This document shows positions 42,435 through 52,383 of a DNA stretch of 64,000 nt, piece after piece. The notes under the pieces are model-generated. The model made no database searches, was not told the DNA's origin, and saw only the letters and a list, made by a program, of their open reading frames with translations. Each line of letters starts with the position of its first letter. Positions within the stretch are counted from its first letter, which is position 1. The stretch lies in assembly GCA_019638085.1 (NCBI GenBank), contig JAHBUL010000017.1:1-64000 (forward strand), read 5' to 3'. The position numbers were made by a program, and so were the translations under genes. The DNA is from Flavobacteriales bacterium. Its GTDB lineage: Bacteria; Bacteroidota; Bacteroidia; Flavobacteriales_F; PHOS-HE28.

Positions 42435-42566
42435 TTTCCTCAGGGTTTTAGTTATAGGCCGATCGGCCTGGATTATTTATCGGCAATGTAATGGGAAGGA
42501 ATGTCTTCTCAGGCAGCAGGAGGGAAACGGGTTATCAACAAGGGTCACACAGAAACGTCCTCAGGA

Positions 42567-43547
42567 TCACCGTTTGGGGAGATAGCCAGTGCGCTCACGA
42601 ACCCGATCCAAGGTTAAACGACCCACGGCACGGGCCTTCGCTGCACCAATAGCCAATTGCTTATCCAATTCCTTTCGGTCCACCATGAGTTCCTGGAACA
42701 TCCGTCGTTCATTGGAGAACCGGGACAGCAATAGACCCAGGAGTTCTTTCTTGGCATGCCCATACCCATAGCCACCCGCACGATAGTTTCCTTCCATGGC
42801 ATGGGTCTCCTCCGGGGAGGCTATCAGTTTGAACAACTGGAATACGTTGTCCATGTTGGGGTCCTTCGGCTCTTCCAGGCTTTTGCTGTCCGTTACGATC
42901 CCCATCACCTGCTTCTTCAGTTCCTTTTCCGGCAGGAAAATGTTGATGGTGTTGTCATAGCTCTTGCTCATCTTCCTTCCATCGGTGCCGGGGATGGTCA
43001 TCAGTTGCTCGTCGATCCGCGCTTCGGGCATCACGAAAGTGTCCTCTCCATAAACGCGATTGAAGACGCTGACAATATCCCGGGTGATCTCCAAGTGTTG
43101 CTTTTGATCCTTGCCTACCGGCACGCTGTCGGTATCATACAACAGGATATCGGCAGCCATCAACACCGGATAGTAGAAGAGGCCGGCATTCACCAGGCTC
43201 ACATTCGCGCCTTTATCCTTGAAGGAGTGCGCATTGGCCAGCATGGGGTAAGGCGTAAGGCAGCCCAAGTACCAAGCGAGTTCGGTCACTTCAGGTACAT
43301 CACTTTGGCGATAGAAGGTCACCTTTTCAACATCCAGGCCACAGGCCAGCCAAGCAGCAGCAACCGCATAGGTGTTCTCCTTCAATACCAGCGGGTCACG
43401 CACGGTGGTGAACGAATGCAGGTCGGCTATGAAAAGGAACGCATCATTCCCTGCGGTCCTGCCCATCTCGATCGCAGGGAGAATGGCGCCAAGGAGGTTG
43501 CCGAGGTGAGGGATCCCGGTGCTTTGAATGCCGGTAAGGATTCGCAT
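42567..43547 (-). CDS. trpS: Tryptophanyl-tRNA synthetase
   Basis: This 326-aa class Ic aminoacyl-tRNA synthetase charges tRNA-Trp. The HIGH-type motif appears as GIPHLGNLLGAI near residues 11-22 and the KMSKS motif as GRKMSKSYDN near residue 197. Other family pieces are DLHSFTTVRDP and DQKQHLEITRDI (the segment that follows tRNA contacts). The length is normal. It is divergent from plsC with ~90-120 bp between the starts. Confidence 0.95.
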   Translation of the reverse strand: MRILTGIQSTGIPHLGNLLGAILPAIEMGRTAGNDAFLFIADLHSFTTVRDPLVLKENTYAVAAAWLACGLDVEKVTFYRQSDVPEVTELAWYLGCLTPYPMLANAHSFKDKGANVSLVNAGLFYYPVLMAADILLYDTDSVPVGKDQKQHLEITRDIVSVFNRVYGEDTFVMPEARIDEQLMTIPGTDGRKMSKSYDNTINIFLPEKELKKQVMGIVTDSKSLEEPKDPNMDNVFQLFKLIASPEETHAMEGNYRAGGYGYGHAKKELLGLLLSRFSNERRMFQELMVDRKELDKQLAIGAAKARAVGRLTLDRVRERTGYLPKR

Positions 43548-43669
43548 GATGGAGTGTTATTGGCCCTCCCGTGCTTGTGGGCAGCGAAGGGGGACGAATA
43601 TAGAAGCTAGCTTCGCCCTTTATTTTCCAGCTCCCCGTGCCCGATACCAGGAATAAGCAAACCCGGCCC

Positions 43670-44455
43670 ATGGTTGCCGATGGCGACAGCCTGCGTAGGA
43701 CGGCCTATAAGTGGCTGTTCTTTATTCCCCGGCTGCTGTACAAATTGTGGTTCGTACTGGTCTTTCTGGTATCGCTGGTCGTGCTGTACATCCCGTTCCG
43801 CATTTTGTTGCGAAGGCCGTCCGGTTATCCAGCTGCGTTCAAGTTGATGCGTGCATGGGGTAGCTTCCTGGCGCTGTTTTCCTTTGTCCCCTTGCGGATT
43901 GAAGGGCAACAACGTTTACCTCCGTCCCCGTATATCGTCTGCCTCAACCATGGGAGCTATCTGGATATCATACACACGTTCAATGTGTTGCCGGAGTACT
44001 TCCTGTTCATGGGCAAACAAGAGCTTCTCAAATGGCCACTGTTCAACATCTTTTTCAAGGACATGCACATAGCTGTTAACCGGGACAACGGCATGGAAGC
44101 GGCGCGGGCATTGTTGAAAGCTGGCCAAGCGCTCGACCGCGGCATTTCAGTGAGCATATTTCCCGAGGGGACCATCCCGAAGAGTGCACCTCGGATGTTG
44201 CCCTTCAAGGACGGGGCCTTCCGGTTGGCCATCAAGAAGCAAGTGCCCATTGTGCCGATCACCTTTTTGGATAATTGGAAACTCCTGGGTGATCCTGAAG
44301 ACCCGTGGAGCCGCGCGAAGCCGGGCATCGCACGGGTGATCGTACATGAGGCCATCGCTACGCAAGGTCTGGGTCCGGCGGATGTCGATAACTTGCGCCT
44401 CCGGGTGTTTGAAGCAATGGAAGCACCACTACGAAAGGAATACCCAGCCAAATGA
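43670..44455 (+). CDS. plsC: 1-Acyl-sn-glycerol-3-phosphate acyltransferase
   Basis: The protein has about 261 aa from the ATG at 43670; a GTG start at 43637 would add 11 residues. It has an N-terminal hydrophobic region (LWFVLVFLVSLVVLYIPF), the acyltransferase motif I CLNHGSYLDIIHT (the NHxxxxD pair), motif III FPEGTIPKSAP, and motif IV VPIVPITFLDN. It adds the second acyl chain in phospholipid synthesis at the inner membrane. It overlaps gatC by 4 nt, giving a two-gene operon. Confidence 0.88.
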   Translation: MVADGDSLRRTAYKWLFFIPRLLYKLWFVLVFLVSLVVLYIPFRILLRRPSGYPAAFKLMRAWGSFLALFSFVPLRIEGQQRLPPSPYIVCLNHGSYLDIIHTFNVLPEYFLFMGKQELLKWPLFNIFFKDMHIAVNRDNGMEAARALLKAGQALDRGISVSIFPEGTIPKSAPRMLPFKDGAFRLAIKKQVPIVPITFLDNWKLLGDPEDPWSRAKPGIARVIVHEAIATQGLGPADVDNLRLRVFEAMEAPLRKEYPAK

Positions 44456-44742
44456 AGATCGACGAAGCCACCTTGGACCGTATTGCTGAACTGGCACGGT
44501 TGGATATGCGCGACCCGGAACTGAGAAGCTCGATGCTCCATGATATGCAACGCGTGATCGACTTTGTGGAGGTCCTTTCCAAAGTGGACACCAAGGGCGT
44601 GGAACCACTGATATTCCTTACGGATGAACAGGATGTGCTCCGAGCGGATGTGTCTTCCTTGGAGCTCAGTAAAGAGGAAGTTCTGGGAAATGCCCCGGTG
44701 AAGGACAGCGACTACTTCAAGGTGCCCCGGGTGGTGGGTTAG
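44452..44742 (+). CDS. gatC: Asp-tRNA(Asn)/Glu-tRNA(Gln) amidotransferase subunit C
   Basis: The 96-aa protein has the GatC pattern: IDEATLDRIAELARLDM, then MLHDMQRVIDFVEVLSKVDT, VEPLIF and the conserved LRADV. It stabilises GatA in the complex that amidates misacylated tRNA. GatA and GatB are not in the window. The ATG overlaps the plsC stop (ATGA). After it, 44743-44967 contains nothing I can support. Confidence 0.92.
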   Translation: MKIDEATLDRIAELARLDMRDPELRSSMLHDMQRVIDFVEVLSKVDTKGVEPLIFLTDEQDVLRADVSSLELSKEEVLGNAPVKDSDYFKVPRVVG

Positions 44743-44967
44743 GTCGTTCAGCTACCCAATTACCAATGATCAGGGGTACAGCGCTCATTACGGCACATGT
44801 GCTCAGGCTACCCGGTAACGCATGGGTGGCCATGCCGCCCCGATCTGATTCGTTCATTGAAAAATGGACCTACTGAAGGGGGAGGTGACTCCCACGAAGC
44901 TTGGAACCTCGATGGATGAGGATAACTTCGCCGAACATCAGGCCACAAGCCAAAGCAACAGCATAGC

Positions 44968-46158
44968 ATGTACGGAAAACTGAAGGACGATCTGATCAAG
45001 GAGTTGGCCGCCATCGAGGAAGCGGGCCTGTACAAGCGTGAGCGCATCATCACCAGCGAGCAAGGGGCTGAGATCACCGTGAACGGGCGCCAAGTATTGA
45101 ACTTCTGCGCCAACAACTACCTCGGTCTAAGCTCCGATCCTGAAGTGGTGAAAGCTGCACATGAAGCGCTGGACTCCCATGGGTATGGGTTGAGCAGTGT
45201 ACGTTTCATCTGCGGCACGCAAGACGTCCACAAGGAACTCGAAAAGAAGCTGGCCGACTTCCATGGCACGGACGACACCCTCCTTTATGCGGCTTGCTTC
45301 GATGCCAATGGCGGAGTGTTCGAGCCGCTCCTTGGGCAGGAAGATGCCATCATCAGCGATTCGCTCAACCACGCCAGCATCATCGATGGGGTACGCCTCT
45401 GCAAGGCCATGCGCTACCGCTATGCGAACAATGACATGGCGGACCTGGAGGTACAGTTGAAAATGGCGCGGGCCGATGGAGCGAACCACATAGTGATCGT
45501 TACCGATGGCGTGTTCAGCATGGACGGTATCATCGCGGACCTCAAGGGGATTTGCGATCTGGCCGACAAATACCAAGCCTTGGTAATGGTGGACGACTGC
45601 CATGCGACAGGATTCATCGGTAAGACCGGCCGCGGCAGTATTGAACACTGCGGCGTGATGGGCCGGGTGGACATCATCACCGGCACGTTGGGCAAGGCAT
45701 TAGGTGGGGCCATGGGTGGGTATACCACAGGGCGGCAGGAGATCATTGATATGCTGCGCCAACGCTCAAGGCCCTATCTCTTCAGCAATTCGCTTACACC
45801 GGTCATTGTGGGAGCAAGCATCAAAGTGATCGACCTGTTGAGTGCTTCCACCGAACTCCGCGACCACTTGGAGAAGAACGTGGAACGGTTCCGCACGGGT
45901 ATCGAGAAACTCGGCTTCAAGACGCGCGGGGCCGGCGCCGCGATCGTGCCCGTGATGCTCGGCGATGCGAAGCTCAGCCAAGTGATGGCTGACAAGCTGC
46001 TGGAGGAAGGGATCTACGTCATCGGCTTCTTCTTCCCCGTGGTTCCGAAGGATACGGCACGCATCCGCGTGCAGCTAAGCGCAGCGCATTCCGATGCGCA
46101 GATCGACAAGGCGCTTGCGGCTTTCGAGAAGGTGGGCAAGGAGCTGGGCGTGATCTGA
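44968..46158 (+). CDS. kbl: Glycine C-acetyltransferase (2-amino-3-ketobutyrate CoA ligase)
   Basis: The 396-aa PLP enzyme of the alpha-oxoamine synthase family has [37 protein letters not shown] (kbl-specific), [15 protein letters not shown], and the PLP lysine in [17 protein letters not shown]. It cleaves 2-amino-3-ketobutyrate from threonine with CoA to give glycine and acetyl-CoA. Threonine dehydrogenase is not adjacent. 8-Amino-7-oxononanoate synthase (BioF) is related but less likely, given the FICGTQ motif and length. Confidence 0.92.
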   Translation: MYGKLKDDLIKELAAIEEAGLYKRERIITSEQGAEITVNGRQVLNFCANNYLGLSSDPEVVKAAHEALDSHGYGLSSVRFICGTQDVHKELEKKLADFHGTDDTLLYAACFDANGGVFEPLLGQEDAIISDSLNHASIIDGVRLCKAMRYRYANNDMADLEVQLKMARADGANHIVIVTDGVFSMDGIIADLKGICDLADKYQALVMVDDCHATGFIGKTGRGSIEHCGVMGRVDIITGTLGKALGGAMGGYTTGRQEIIDMLRQRSRPYLFSNSLTPVIVGASIKVIDLLSASTELRDHLEKNVERFRTGIEKLGFKTRGAGAAIVPVMLGDAKLSQVMADKLLEEGIYVIGFFFPVVPKDTARIRVQLSAAHSDAQIDKALAAFEKVGKELGVI

Positions 46159-46208
46159 GCCTTGATCCATCAAAGGGGCCTCGGAAAACCAATGCCGCTG
46201 ACGAGCAA

Positions 46209-47741
46209 TTAACCGAGCCGATCCACCGCTACCTTGTACTGCGGGTCCTCCACGATGTTCACGTCGATCACATTCCCGGCGTTGTGCAGGAGGGCTCTGC
46301 AATCAGAGCTCAAGTGGCGTAGGTGTACCTTCTTTCCTGCGGCCCGGTAGCGTTCGGTGATCCGGTTCAATGCCTCGATCGCGCTCATGTCCGCCACGCG
46401 GCTTTCGGCGAAGTCGATCACCACTTCTTCCGGGTCGTTGGGGACATCGAACTTATCGTTGAATGCCTGCACGCTTCCGAAGAAGAGGGGGCCATGGATC
46501 GCGTAGTGTTTCACGCCATGCTCGTCCACATGCTTGCGAGCGCGTATGCGCTTGGCATTCTCCCATGCGAACACCAATGCAGAGATCACCACACCCACCA
46601 GCACTGCGATGGCGAGGTTATGGAAGAAGACCGTGATGGCCATCACCGTCAGCATCACGAACACATCGTGGCGCGGCATGCGGCCGAAGCTGCGCAGGCT
46701 GGCCCATTCGAAGGTGCCGATCGCCACCATGAACATCACGCCCACCAGCGCTGCCATGGGCAGGCGTTCGATCAGCGGTGCGCCGAACATCACGAACACC
46801 AGGAGCATGATCGAGGCTGTGATCCCGCTGAGCCTTTCCCGTGCACCGCTGCTGATGTTGATCAGGCTTTGACCGATCATCGCGCAGCCACCCATACCGC
46901 TGAAGAAACCGCTGAGCACGTTGGCCGCTCCCTGTGCAACGCATTCCTTGTTGCTCCGTCCCCGTGTGCCGGTGATCTCGTCGATCAGGTTGAGCGTGAG
47001 CAGGCTTTCGATGAGGCCCACGGCCGCCACGATCGCTGAGAAGGGGAGTATGATCATCAACGTCTCCCATGTGAACGGCACCTCGGCAATGTGGAACGGA
47101 GGGAAGGCGCCGCTGATGGAGGAGATGTCGCCGACCGAGCGCGTATGTATGCCGAAGCCGATCACCAATGCGGCAACCACCAAAATGGCTGCTAGGGAAG
47201 AGGGCACTGCGCGCGTCAGCTTCGGAAGACCCCAGATAATGGTCATGGTAAGCGCGGTAAGTCCGATCATCAACCACATCGGGGAGCCGGTGAGCCATGT
47301 GCCGTCCATGGTCTTGAATTGCGCGAGCTGCGCCATGAAGATCACGATCGCTAAACCGTTCACGAAGCCGTACATCACCGGTTGGGGCACCAGGCGGATG
47401 AATTTGCCGAGCTTGAAGACGCCGGCGAGCATCTGCAGCAGACCCGCAAGAACCACGGCGGCGAAGACGTACTCAACTCCATGCCGTGCTGCCAAGGCCA
47501 CGATCACGACAGCTATGGCACCCGTGGCGCCGGAGATCATGCCGGGCCGCCCGCCGAGAATACTGGTAACAAGACCCATCACGAAGGCGGCATAAAGACC
47601 GGTGAGCGGAGAGAGGCCGGCGATCAATGCGAAGGCCACCGCTTCGGGGATCAGCGCCAGTGCCACGGTGAGGCCGGAAAGCACCTCCGTGCGGTAGTTC
47701 ACCTTCTGTTGGAAGTCGAAAAGACGGATGTACGGGCGCAT
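46209..47741 (-). CDS. SulP-family inorganic anion transporter
   Basis: The protein has about 510 aa and starts at the ATG at 47741 ([20 protein letters not shown]), which is the usual SulP N-terminus; the longer start at 47777 is not needed. It has about 11-12 membrane spans with the family signature [21 protein letters not shown] cytoplasmic C-terminal STAS domain (about 425-500) contains [20 protein letters not shown]. It probably takes up sulfate, bicarbonate or a related anion; the anion cannot be told. The MFS gene is 67-103 bp upstream on the same strand. Confidence 0.9.
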   Translation of the reverse strand: MRPYIRLFDFQQKVNYRTEVLSGLTVALALIPEAVAFALIAGLSPLTGLYAAFVMGLVTSILGGRPGMISGATGAIAVVIVALAARHGVEYVFAAVVLAGLLQMLAGVFKLGKFIRLVPQPVMYGFVNGLAIVIFMAQLAQFKTMDGTWLTGSPMWLMIGLTALTMTIIWGLPKLTRAVPSSLAAILVVAALVIGFGIHTRSVGDISSISGAFPPFHIAEVPFTWETLMIILPFSAIVAAVGLIESLLTLNLIDEITGTRGRSNKECVAQGAANVLSGFFSGMGGCAMIGQSLINISSGARERLSGITASIMLLVFVMFGAPLIERLPMAALVGVMFMVAIGTFEWASLRSFGRMPRHDVFVMLTVMAITVFFHNLAIAVLVGVVISALVFAWENAKRIRARKHVDEHGVKHYAIHGPLFFGSVQAFNDKFDVPNDPEEVVIDFAESRVADMSAIEALNRITERYRAAGKKVHLRHLSSDCRALLHNAGNVIDVNIVEDPQYKVAVDRLG

Positions 47742-47843
47742 GGGGAAAAGGGCGATGAGGTCGGCCGGGGTCTGCACACCGAATACATATCGGCCTGCTT
47801 TAAAAGGGTCGCGAATGTACGTGGTGTGGAATACCGGGAGGAT

Positions 47844-49052
47844 CTAGCGTACAGCTGCACCTGTCGACGGTGCGGGGACCACCATTGCCACGTAGATCAA
47901 TACGATCACCGTGATCACACCCGTGATCGCGAATGCGATCGGTGCGCCGAGCGAATACCAGAGCAAACCGGTGAGCGAACTTGCCACCAGCGCACATAGG
48001 CTCTGGAAGCCTGCAAGAAAGCCGATCGCCGTGGCGCTGTCCTCACGTCGTACCACGTTCACCACCCACGCCTTGGAGATGCCGTCCGTGGCCGCCGCAT
48101 AGAGTCCGTACAGCAGGAAAAGCGCGCCATACCAAACCATTTCAGCCTTGCCGAACAGGATCGGTTCCCGCGCCATCCCAAAGTAGACCAAAGCGAAGAG
48201 CGCAAGCCCCAGAAGAAAGATGTTCTTCAGACCGATCCGGTCCGCGAGCAGTCCCAAGGGGAATGCCGCCACTGCGAACACGAGGTTGTAGAAGATGTAT
48301 ACGCCGATGGTGGCGCTGTCACTCATCCCGGCGTTCTTCGCCCCGAGCAACAGGAACATATCGGAGCTGTTGAAGAGCGCGAAGAGCAAGAGACCGATAA
48401 CGAGTCTGCGATAAGCCGTAGGGGCAACTTTCCAGTAGCTGATGAAGGAAAAGAAGCCGACCTTCCTTGTGCTTGCGTTAGGGCTTTCAGCCCGATCGCG
48501 CAGGGTGAATGAAAGTGCGACGGCGATCACGCCGGGGATGAAGGCGATGAAGAACAGCGGCACGTAATCATCCGGATGGAAATAGAGGTATACCAATGCC
48601 AGTGCGGGTCCGATGGCGGCGCCCAGCGTGTCCATACCCCGGTGGAAGCCGAACACGGCGCCTTTGGTGGCCGGGATGGAGGCATCGCTCAACATCGCAT
48701 CACGCGCTGCAGTGCGAACTCCCTTTCCAAGCCGATCAACGGTGCGCGAGAAAAAGATCCAGAGCGGCGCGACGAACAGGGCCATCATCGGCTTGCTCAC
48801 CGCGCTCAGCGCATAGCCCCATTGTACGAAAGGCGCGCGTTTGCCCATCAGGTCGGAGCGCTTGCCGAAATAGCCTCTACTAAGCCCCGCCGTCGCCTCG
48901 GCCACGCCTTCCAACACGCCGATCAACACCACGGAGAAGCCGATGCTGCGGAGGTAGAGCGGCATCACGGGGTAGAGCATCTCGCTCGCCATGTCCGTGA
49001 ACAGACTGATCAGACCGAGCGCCCAAACGGTGCGGGTGAGTATGCGCTTCAT
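47844..49052 (-). CDS. MFS transporter
   Basis: The 402-aa protein has 12 hydrophobic spans. It has the MFS loop 2-3 segment RGYFGKRSDLMGKRAPFVQW, which replaces the usual GxxxDRxGRK, and a related one (LLADRIGLKNIF) after span 8. The start MKRILTRTVWALGLISLFTD, then MASEMLYPVMPLYLRSIGF, is typical of a Bacteroidota/Proteobacteria MFS subgroup of unknown substrate. It lies between ppa and the SulP gene in the same direction. An export function for a drug or metabolite is possible. Confidence 0.88.
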   Translation of the reverse strand: MKRILTRTVWALGLISLFTDMASEMLYPVMPLYLRSIGFSVVLIGVLEGVAEATAGLSRGYFGKRSDLMGKRAPFVQWGYALSAVSKPMMALFVAPLWIFFSRTVDRLGKGVRTAARDAMLSDASIPATKGAVFGFHRGMDTLGAAIGPALALVYLYFHPDDYVPLFFIAFIPGVIAVALSFTLRDRAESPNASTRKVGFFSFISYWKVAPTAYRRLVIGLLLFALFNSSDMFLLLGAKNAGMSDSATIGVYIFYNLVFAVAAFPLGLLADRIGLKNIFLLGLALFALVYFGMAREPILFGKAEMVWYGALFLLYGLYAAATDGISKAWVVNVVRREDSATAIGFLAGFQSLCALVASSLTGLLWYSLGAPIAFAITGVITVIVLIYVAMVVPAPSTGAAVR

Positions 49053-49071
49053 GACCCTGGATCATGGCCGA

Positions 49072-49614
49072 TCATGAATGCGATGGATACGCCATGTCGT
49101 AATCGGCTATCGCCTTCCGCAAGATCGTCTTCGCCATTTCTGCATCCTGCAGCTCATCCACCACCACGGTCTTGTTCTCCAGGCGTTTGTATTCGCGAAA
49201 GAACTGGATGATCTCGGAACCGAGATGTTCGGGAAGGTCCGTGATCGAGTTGATGTGTGCAACGCTCATGTCATCCGCCGCCACCGCGATCAGTTTATCG
49301 TCCCCTTCGCCGTCATCCAACATCTGCATCACTCCGATCACCTTGGCGCGAACAATGCAAAGCGGCTGAATATCCATCTGCGAAAGCACCAGGATGTCCA
49401 AGGGGTCGTTATCATCTCCAAGTGTGCGTGGAATGAAACCATAATTGGCAGGATAATGGACGGATGAGTACAGCACGCGGTCCAAGCGCAGCATGCCGCT
49501 GGCCTTATCCAACTCGTACTTGGCCTTGCTCCCTTTGGATATCTCGATGATCGCCTCCACGATATCCGGAGCATCCGGACCAAGTTCAACATCATGCCAC
49601 GGATTGAATTTCAT
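49072..49614 (-). CDS. ppa: Inorganic pyrophosphatase (family I)
   Basis: The 180-aa protein starts at the ATG at 49614 ([20 protein letters not shown]); an ATG three codons upstream is possible. It has [39 protein letters not shown] with the Mg-binding DNDPLDIL, and [16 protein letters not shown]. It hydrolyses pyrophosphate to drive biosynthetic reactions. It follows 53 bp behind the cupin gene and 20 bp before the MFS gene, so all three may share a transcript. Confidence 0.95.
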   Translation of the reverse strand: MKFNPWHDVELGPDAPDIVEAIIEISKGSKAKYELDKASGMLRLDRVLYSSVHYPANYGFIPRTLGDDNDPLDILVLSQMDIQPLCIVRAKVIGVMQMLDDGEGDDKLIAVAADDMSVAHINSITDLPEHLGSEIIQFFREYKRLENKTVVVDELQDAEMAKTILRKAIADYDMAYPSHS

Positions 49615-49666
49615 GATCGACACATGCTCCTTTAATCGTGATCAATGCCACCTCAGCTCGAAGGTG

Positions 49667-50539
49667 CTATTCGCGGAGCCGCATAACGCCACCGGCCAAT
49701 TTCCCCAACAGGAGGGCGGGAGTGGCCAATACAGGTGATTTCTTGCGCCATTCAATATGGGTGTCCTTGAGGAAACCGGGCCAATTGCTTTTCTCCAGCA
49801 ATGCCCTTCCATAGGAGATGCTCGGACCCGGAATGCTCGTCATATGCCACCACCCTGTGGGGAAGAATATGGTCTCGCCCTCCTTCAGAATGTCCCGGTG
49901 ACCGCTGGCCTTGGCGAACAGCGGGAAACGTTCCAGGTCCGGAGCGAACACGTCGTCCACTCCGGAATAGAGAGGGTATTCCGGGCGTGGGTACATGTAC
50001 GGGGTTTGGTCCGGTGCAAAGAGAAAGAACTCCTTGTCACCGTACAGTTGGGTGATCTGCGTGTGCAGGTGCCGCAGGTCCACATGCAGAACAGGAAAGG
50101 ACGCTCCCTTGCCACCGAAGAACACCTCTTGCTTGATCGCGCTACTGAACAGGCGATGTGGCCAGAAGGGGTTCGCGAACCGGTCCGAACTCCCCAGAAG
50201 GAAAGGTTTGACATCGGCGGTGAGTTCGGGAAAAACATGGTCGATGTTCAAGTTGTACGAATAGGGCGCAGGTTTTTCCACGGTGGAGCTCTTGATCAAC
50301 TCCATCTGCTCAGCCACGGTGTATTCCACCCCTTTTACGTCCTTGCTCAGATGCCCGTATCTAGTGCTGAAGAACTCCGGGGTCCACTTCCCCAAAGCCG
50401 GCCAATTCCGGGCAAATTCCGTTATGATCACGGGTTTACCCTTCAGCACGAATTCATGATGGAACTCTTTCGGGGTCACGTGGGAGACTCTCTCCAGACC
50501 CGGAAGATCATCCCTGAGCAAAGGTGAATTGTTGGCCAT
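49667..50539 (-). CDS. Cupin-like (JmjC-type) 2-oxoglutarate/Fe(II) oxygenase-like protein
   Basis: The 290-aa protein starts at the ATG at 50539 (MANNSPLLRDDLPGLERVSH). It follows the cupin_8/JmjC pattern: KGKPVIITEFARNWPALGKW, then the metal site LHVDLRHLHTQITQLYGDKE (His-x-Asp) and the distal His in FFPTGWWHMTSI. Such proteins hydroxylate amino-acid side chains using iron and 2-oxoglutarate. The target protein is unknown. No signal peptide is visible, so it is cytoplasmic. Confidence 0.85.
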   Translation of the reverse strand: MANNSPLLRDDLPGLERVSHVTPKEFHHEFVLKGKPVIITEFARNWPALGKWTPEFFSTRYGHLSKDVKGVEYTVAEQMELIKSSTVEKPAPYSYNLNIDHVFPELTADVKPFLLGSSDRFANPFWPHRLFSSAIKQEVFFGGKGASFPVLHVDLRHLHTQITQLYGDKEFFLFAPDQTPYMYPRPEYPLYSGVDDVFAPDLERFPLFAKASGHRDILKEGETIFFPTGWWHMTSIPGPSISYGRALLEKSNWPGFLKDTHIEWRKKSPVLATPALLLGKLAGGVMRLRE

Positions 50540-50706
50540 TGGCAAAGTTGAATGGTGAATTCGTCGTTGTACTAAGGTCATGAACTCCCCGGGAGGTATA
50601 CATGGCCTTGTGACCTTTTTATCGATGTGAATTTAGCGGTTTGGTAGGGAGGGTGTCGCATTGAACCATACTTACCAACCGTTGGCCACGGGATCGTGTT
50701 GACCCC

Positions 50707-51450
50707 TTACAGTTTTCTGAAGTAGCCGCAGGCATTCTCGTTGGCGTAGAGCATCCCTACCGTTTCCGGCTTATCCGCGAAGAATTCGTCCACGGCCCGC
50801 TTAACACCTGGAGACCGATAACCGCCTTCAAGCCCTTTTCGGGGAAGCAATTTCTCGTCATAGTATACCGCGATCATGCCGATGGCACCAGCTGGCATCC
50901 GCTCGTACACATGCGGTAGAACATGTTTTGTGCCCTCATAAAGATCACAATCGATAAGTGCGAAACAGATCTGTTCCGGAAGCTCCTCCGGTATGGTATC
51001 CTCGAACCAACCTTTATGGATATGGGGCAACTTGAGACCCAGACTGTCGAAATTCTTGATCAGGACATGATCGTCCACCGCCATATCCCCTTCTGAATAC
51101 ACCTCATCCCTGTGGTCCGTTTCCTGCAATTTTGGTAAGCCTTCGAAGCTGTCGTAGGCATGTAGTTGCTTCCCTGAGGCCAATGTGTTCAGGATAATAC
51201 GCATCACGATCGTGCTTTCCCCTGCATTGCAACCCAACTCCACCACATCGCCAGGTACATTATGAACCACCGTTTGCTCCAACAGGTGAAAGAGGTTCAT
51301 GCGTATCTCCACGTTGGCCATGCCCGGCTGAGGTGGCGTGAGCTTTGCCTTGATCCGGAATTTCCGTAGCACGCGGTTCAGGAATCGTTGCCAGTCCTTG
51401 GGGTTCCGATGATCCCAGTCGAAGGTGGTAGCGATGAAGGTGTTGTGCAT
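50707..51450 (-). CDS. TylF/MycF-type O-methyltransferase
   Basis: The 247-aa protein has the SAM motif VPGDVVELGCNAGESTIVMR and then HAYDSFEGLPKLQ (second acidic ligand). ICFALIDCDLYEGTKHVLPH carries the conserved Asp pair that binds Mg, and GGYRSPGVKRAVDEFF follows. This is the TylF/MycF/NovP family of sugar O-methyltransferases. It may methylate a surface polysaccharide or a natural product; no other sugar-modification genes are near. It is separated from the flanking genes by 167 bp (left) and 33 bp (right). Confidence 0.85.
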   Translation of the reverse strand: MHNTFIATTFDWDHRNPKDWQRFLNRVLRKFRIKAKLTPPQPGMANVEIRMNLFHLLEQTVVHNVPGDVVELGCNAGESTIVMRIILNTLASGKQLHAYDSFEGLPKLQETDHRDEVYSEGDMAVDDHVLIKNFDSLGLKLPHIHKGWFEDTIPEELPEQICFALIDCDLYEGTKHVLPHVYERMPAGAIGMIAVYYDEKLLPRKGLEGGYRSPGVKRAVDEFFADKPETVGMLYANENACGYFRKL

Positions 51451-51483
51451 ATGGTCTTTTTGGTTGGTTGTTCTACGGTGGTG

Positions 51484-52383
51484 TTAGCGCAACGTTTCGT
51501 AGCGGATGATCTCGATCATGCCGGTCTCGTTGTTCTTCGTAATGATCGCTTTGAGAAAAAGCGTTCCCTCGGCATAGAGGTATTCACTATGGCGTACCAG
51601 GACGTCATTCCTACGTAGGTCACGCACCAAAGGGTTGCCGGCCTTGTCATAGGTCCATTGCCATGCACTCCAATGTGGGGAGCCCAGATCCGCCTGTTCC
51701 TTTCGCTCGGCCAGCCTTCCTTGGGCATCATAGCTGAAGGAGGTCCGCCCACGACGCTGGGTGATCAAATTGCGACGCTCAACGCTTCGCAAATAGCCAA
51801 GCCCGTCCCGTGTAAAAGTTTCTTCCTGATACGGTCTCCCACGATCATTGAGCCAGGTCTTCCGCCACATGGTATCGTTCAATGTGGTGTATTCGTAGCG
51901 TTCATCACTGACGATCGTGGTGCTTCCTTCCACGAAGCGGTATCGATCACTGCTGAGGTTTTCCAATCGAACATTTTCCACGTGTACGGCGCGACCATCC
52001 TTGTCGTACTCCTTTCGCAATGCGTAGTATCCGTGGATGTCATTATGCAGTTCCTGCAACAGTCGGCCATTTGCATCGTAGCTGTACATCACCGAAGCCG
52101 TATCGATGCCGGAGCCGGGCTTCCCGAAGGAGTTGTTCGAATAGCCCAAACGTCCTCCTTCACCGAAGCGATAAAGGAAATGCCGGTCCAGCGGCACCAT
52201 GGGCCGACCGTCCCGCTTTACCCAAGCCTGACCACTCACGCTCTTCACACTATTGCGAGCGATGAACTCCGGATTGAAATGAAGCATGCCCGGATCATCG
52301 GCCCCGGGATCCACCAAGAGCATTTGCGCATGTGCGAAGGAAGTGCTGGCCAAAATGCCACAAAGCATCAGCGTCCTCATCAT
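51484..52383 (-). CDS. Secreted hypothetical protein with YD/RHS-like beta repeats
   Basis: The 299-aa protein has a signal peptide ([20 protein letters not shown]). The mature part has short repeated 'sheet' units: [80 protein letters not shown] and [17 protein letters not shown]. This resembles YD/RHS-type repeats, though no RHS core or toxin is present. It may be a periplasmic or surface structural protein. Its ATG overlaps the stop of the DUF255 gene by 4 nt, so the two are co-transcribed. Confidence 0.75.
   Translation of the reverse strand: MMRTLMLCGILASTSFAHAQMLLVDPGADDPGMLHFNPEFIARNSVKSVSGQAWVKRDGRPMVPLDRHFLYRFGEGGRLGYSNNSFGKPGSGIDTASVMYSYDANGRLLQELHNDIHGYYALRKEYDKDGRAVHVENVRLENLSSDRYRFVEGSTTIVSDERYEYTTLNDTMWRKTWLNDRGRPYQEETFTRDGLGYLRSVERRNLITQRRGRTSFSYDAQGRLAERKEQADLGSPHWSAWQWTYDKAGNPLVRDLRRNDVLVRHSEYLYAEGTLFLKAIITKNNETGMIEIIRYETLR

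Noticed and set aside
42456-42469. Palindrome AGGCCGATCGGCCT considered as a terminator or operator for the DUF5679 gene
   Set aside because: There is no loop of workable size for a strong hairpin and no T-tract. A 14-bp palindrome in GC-rich sequence can occur by chance, so it is not listed as a feature.
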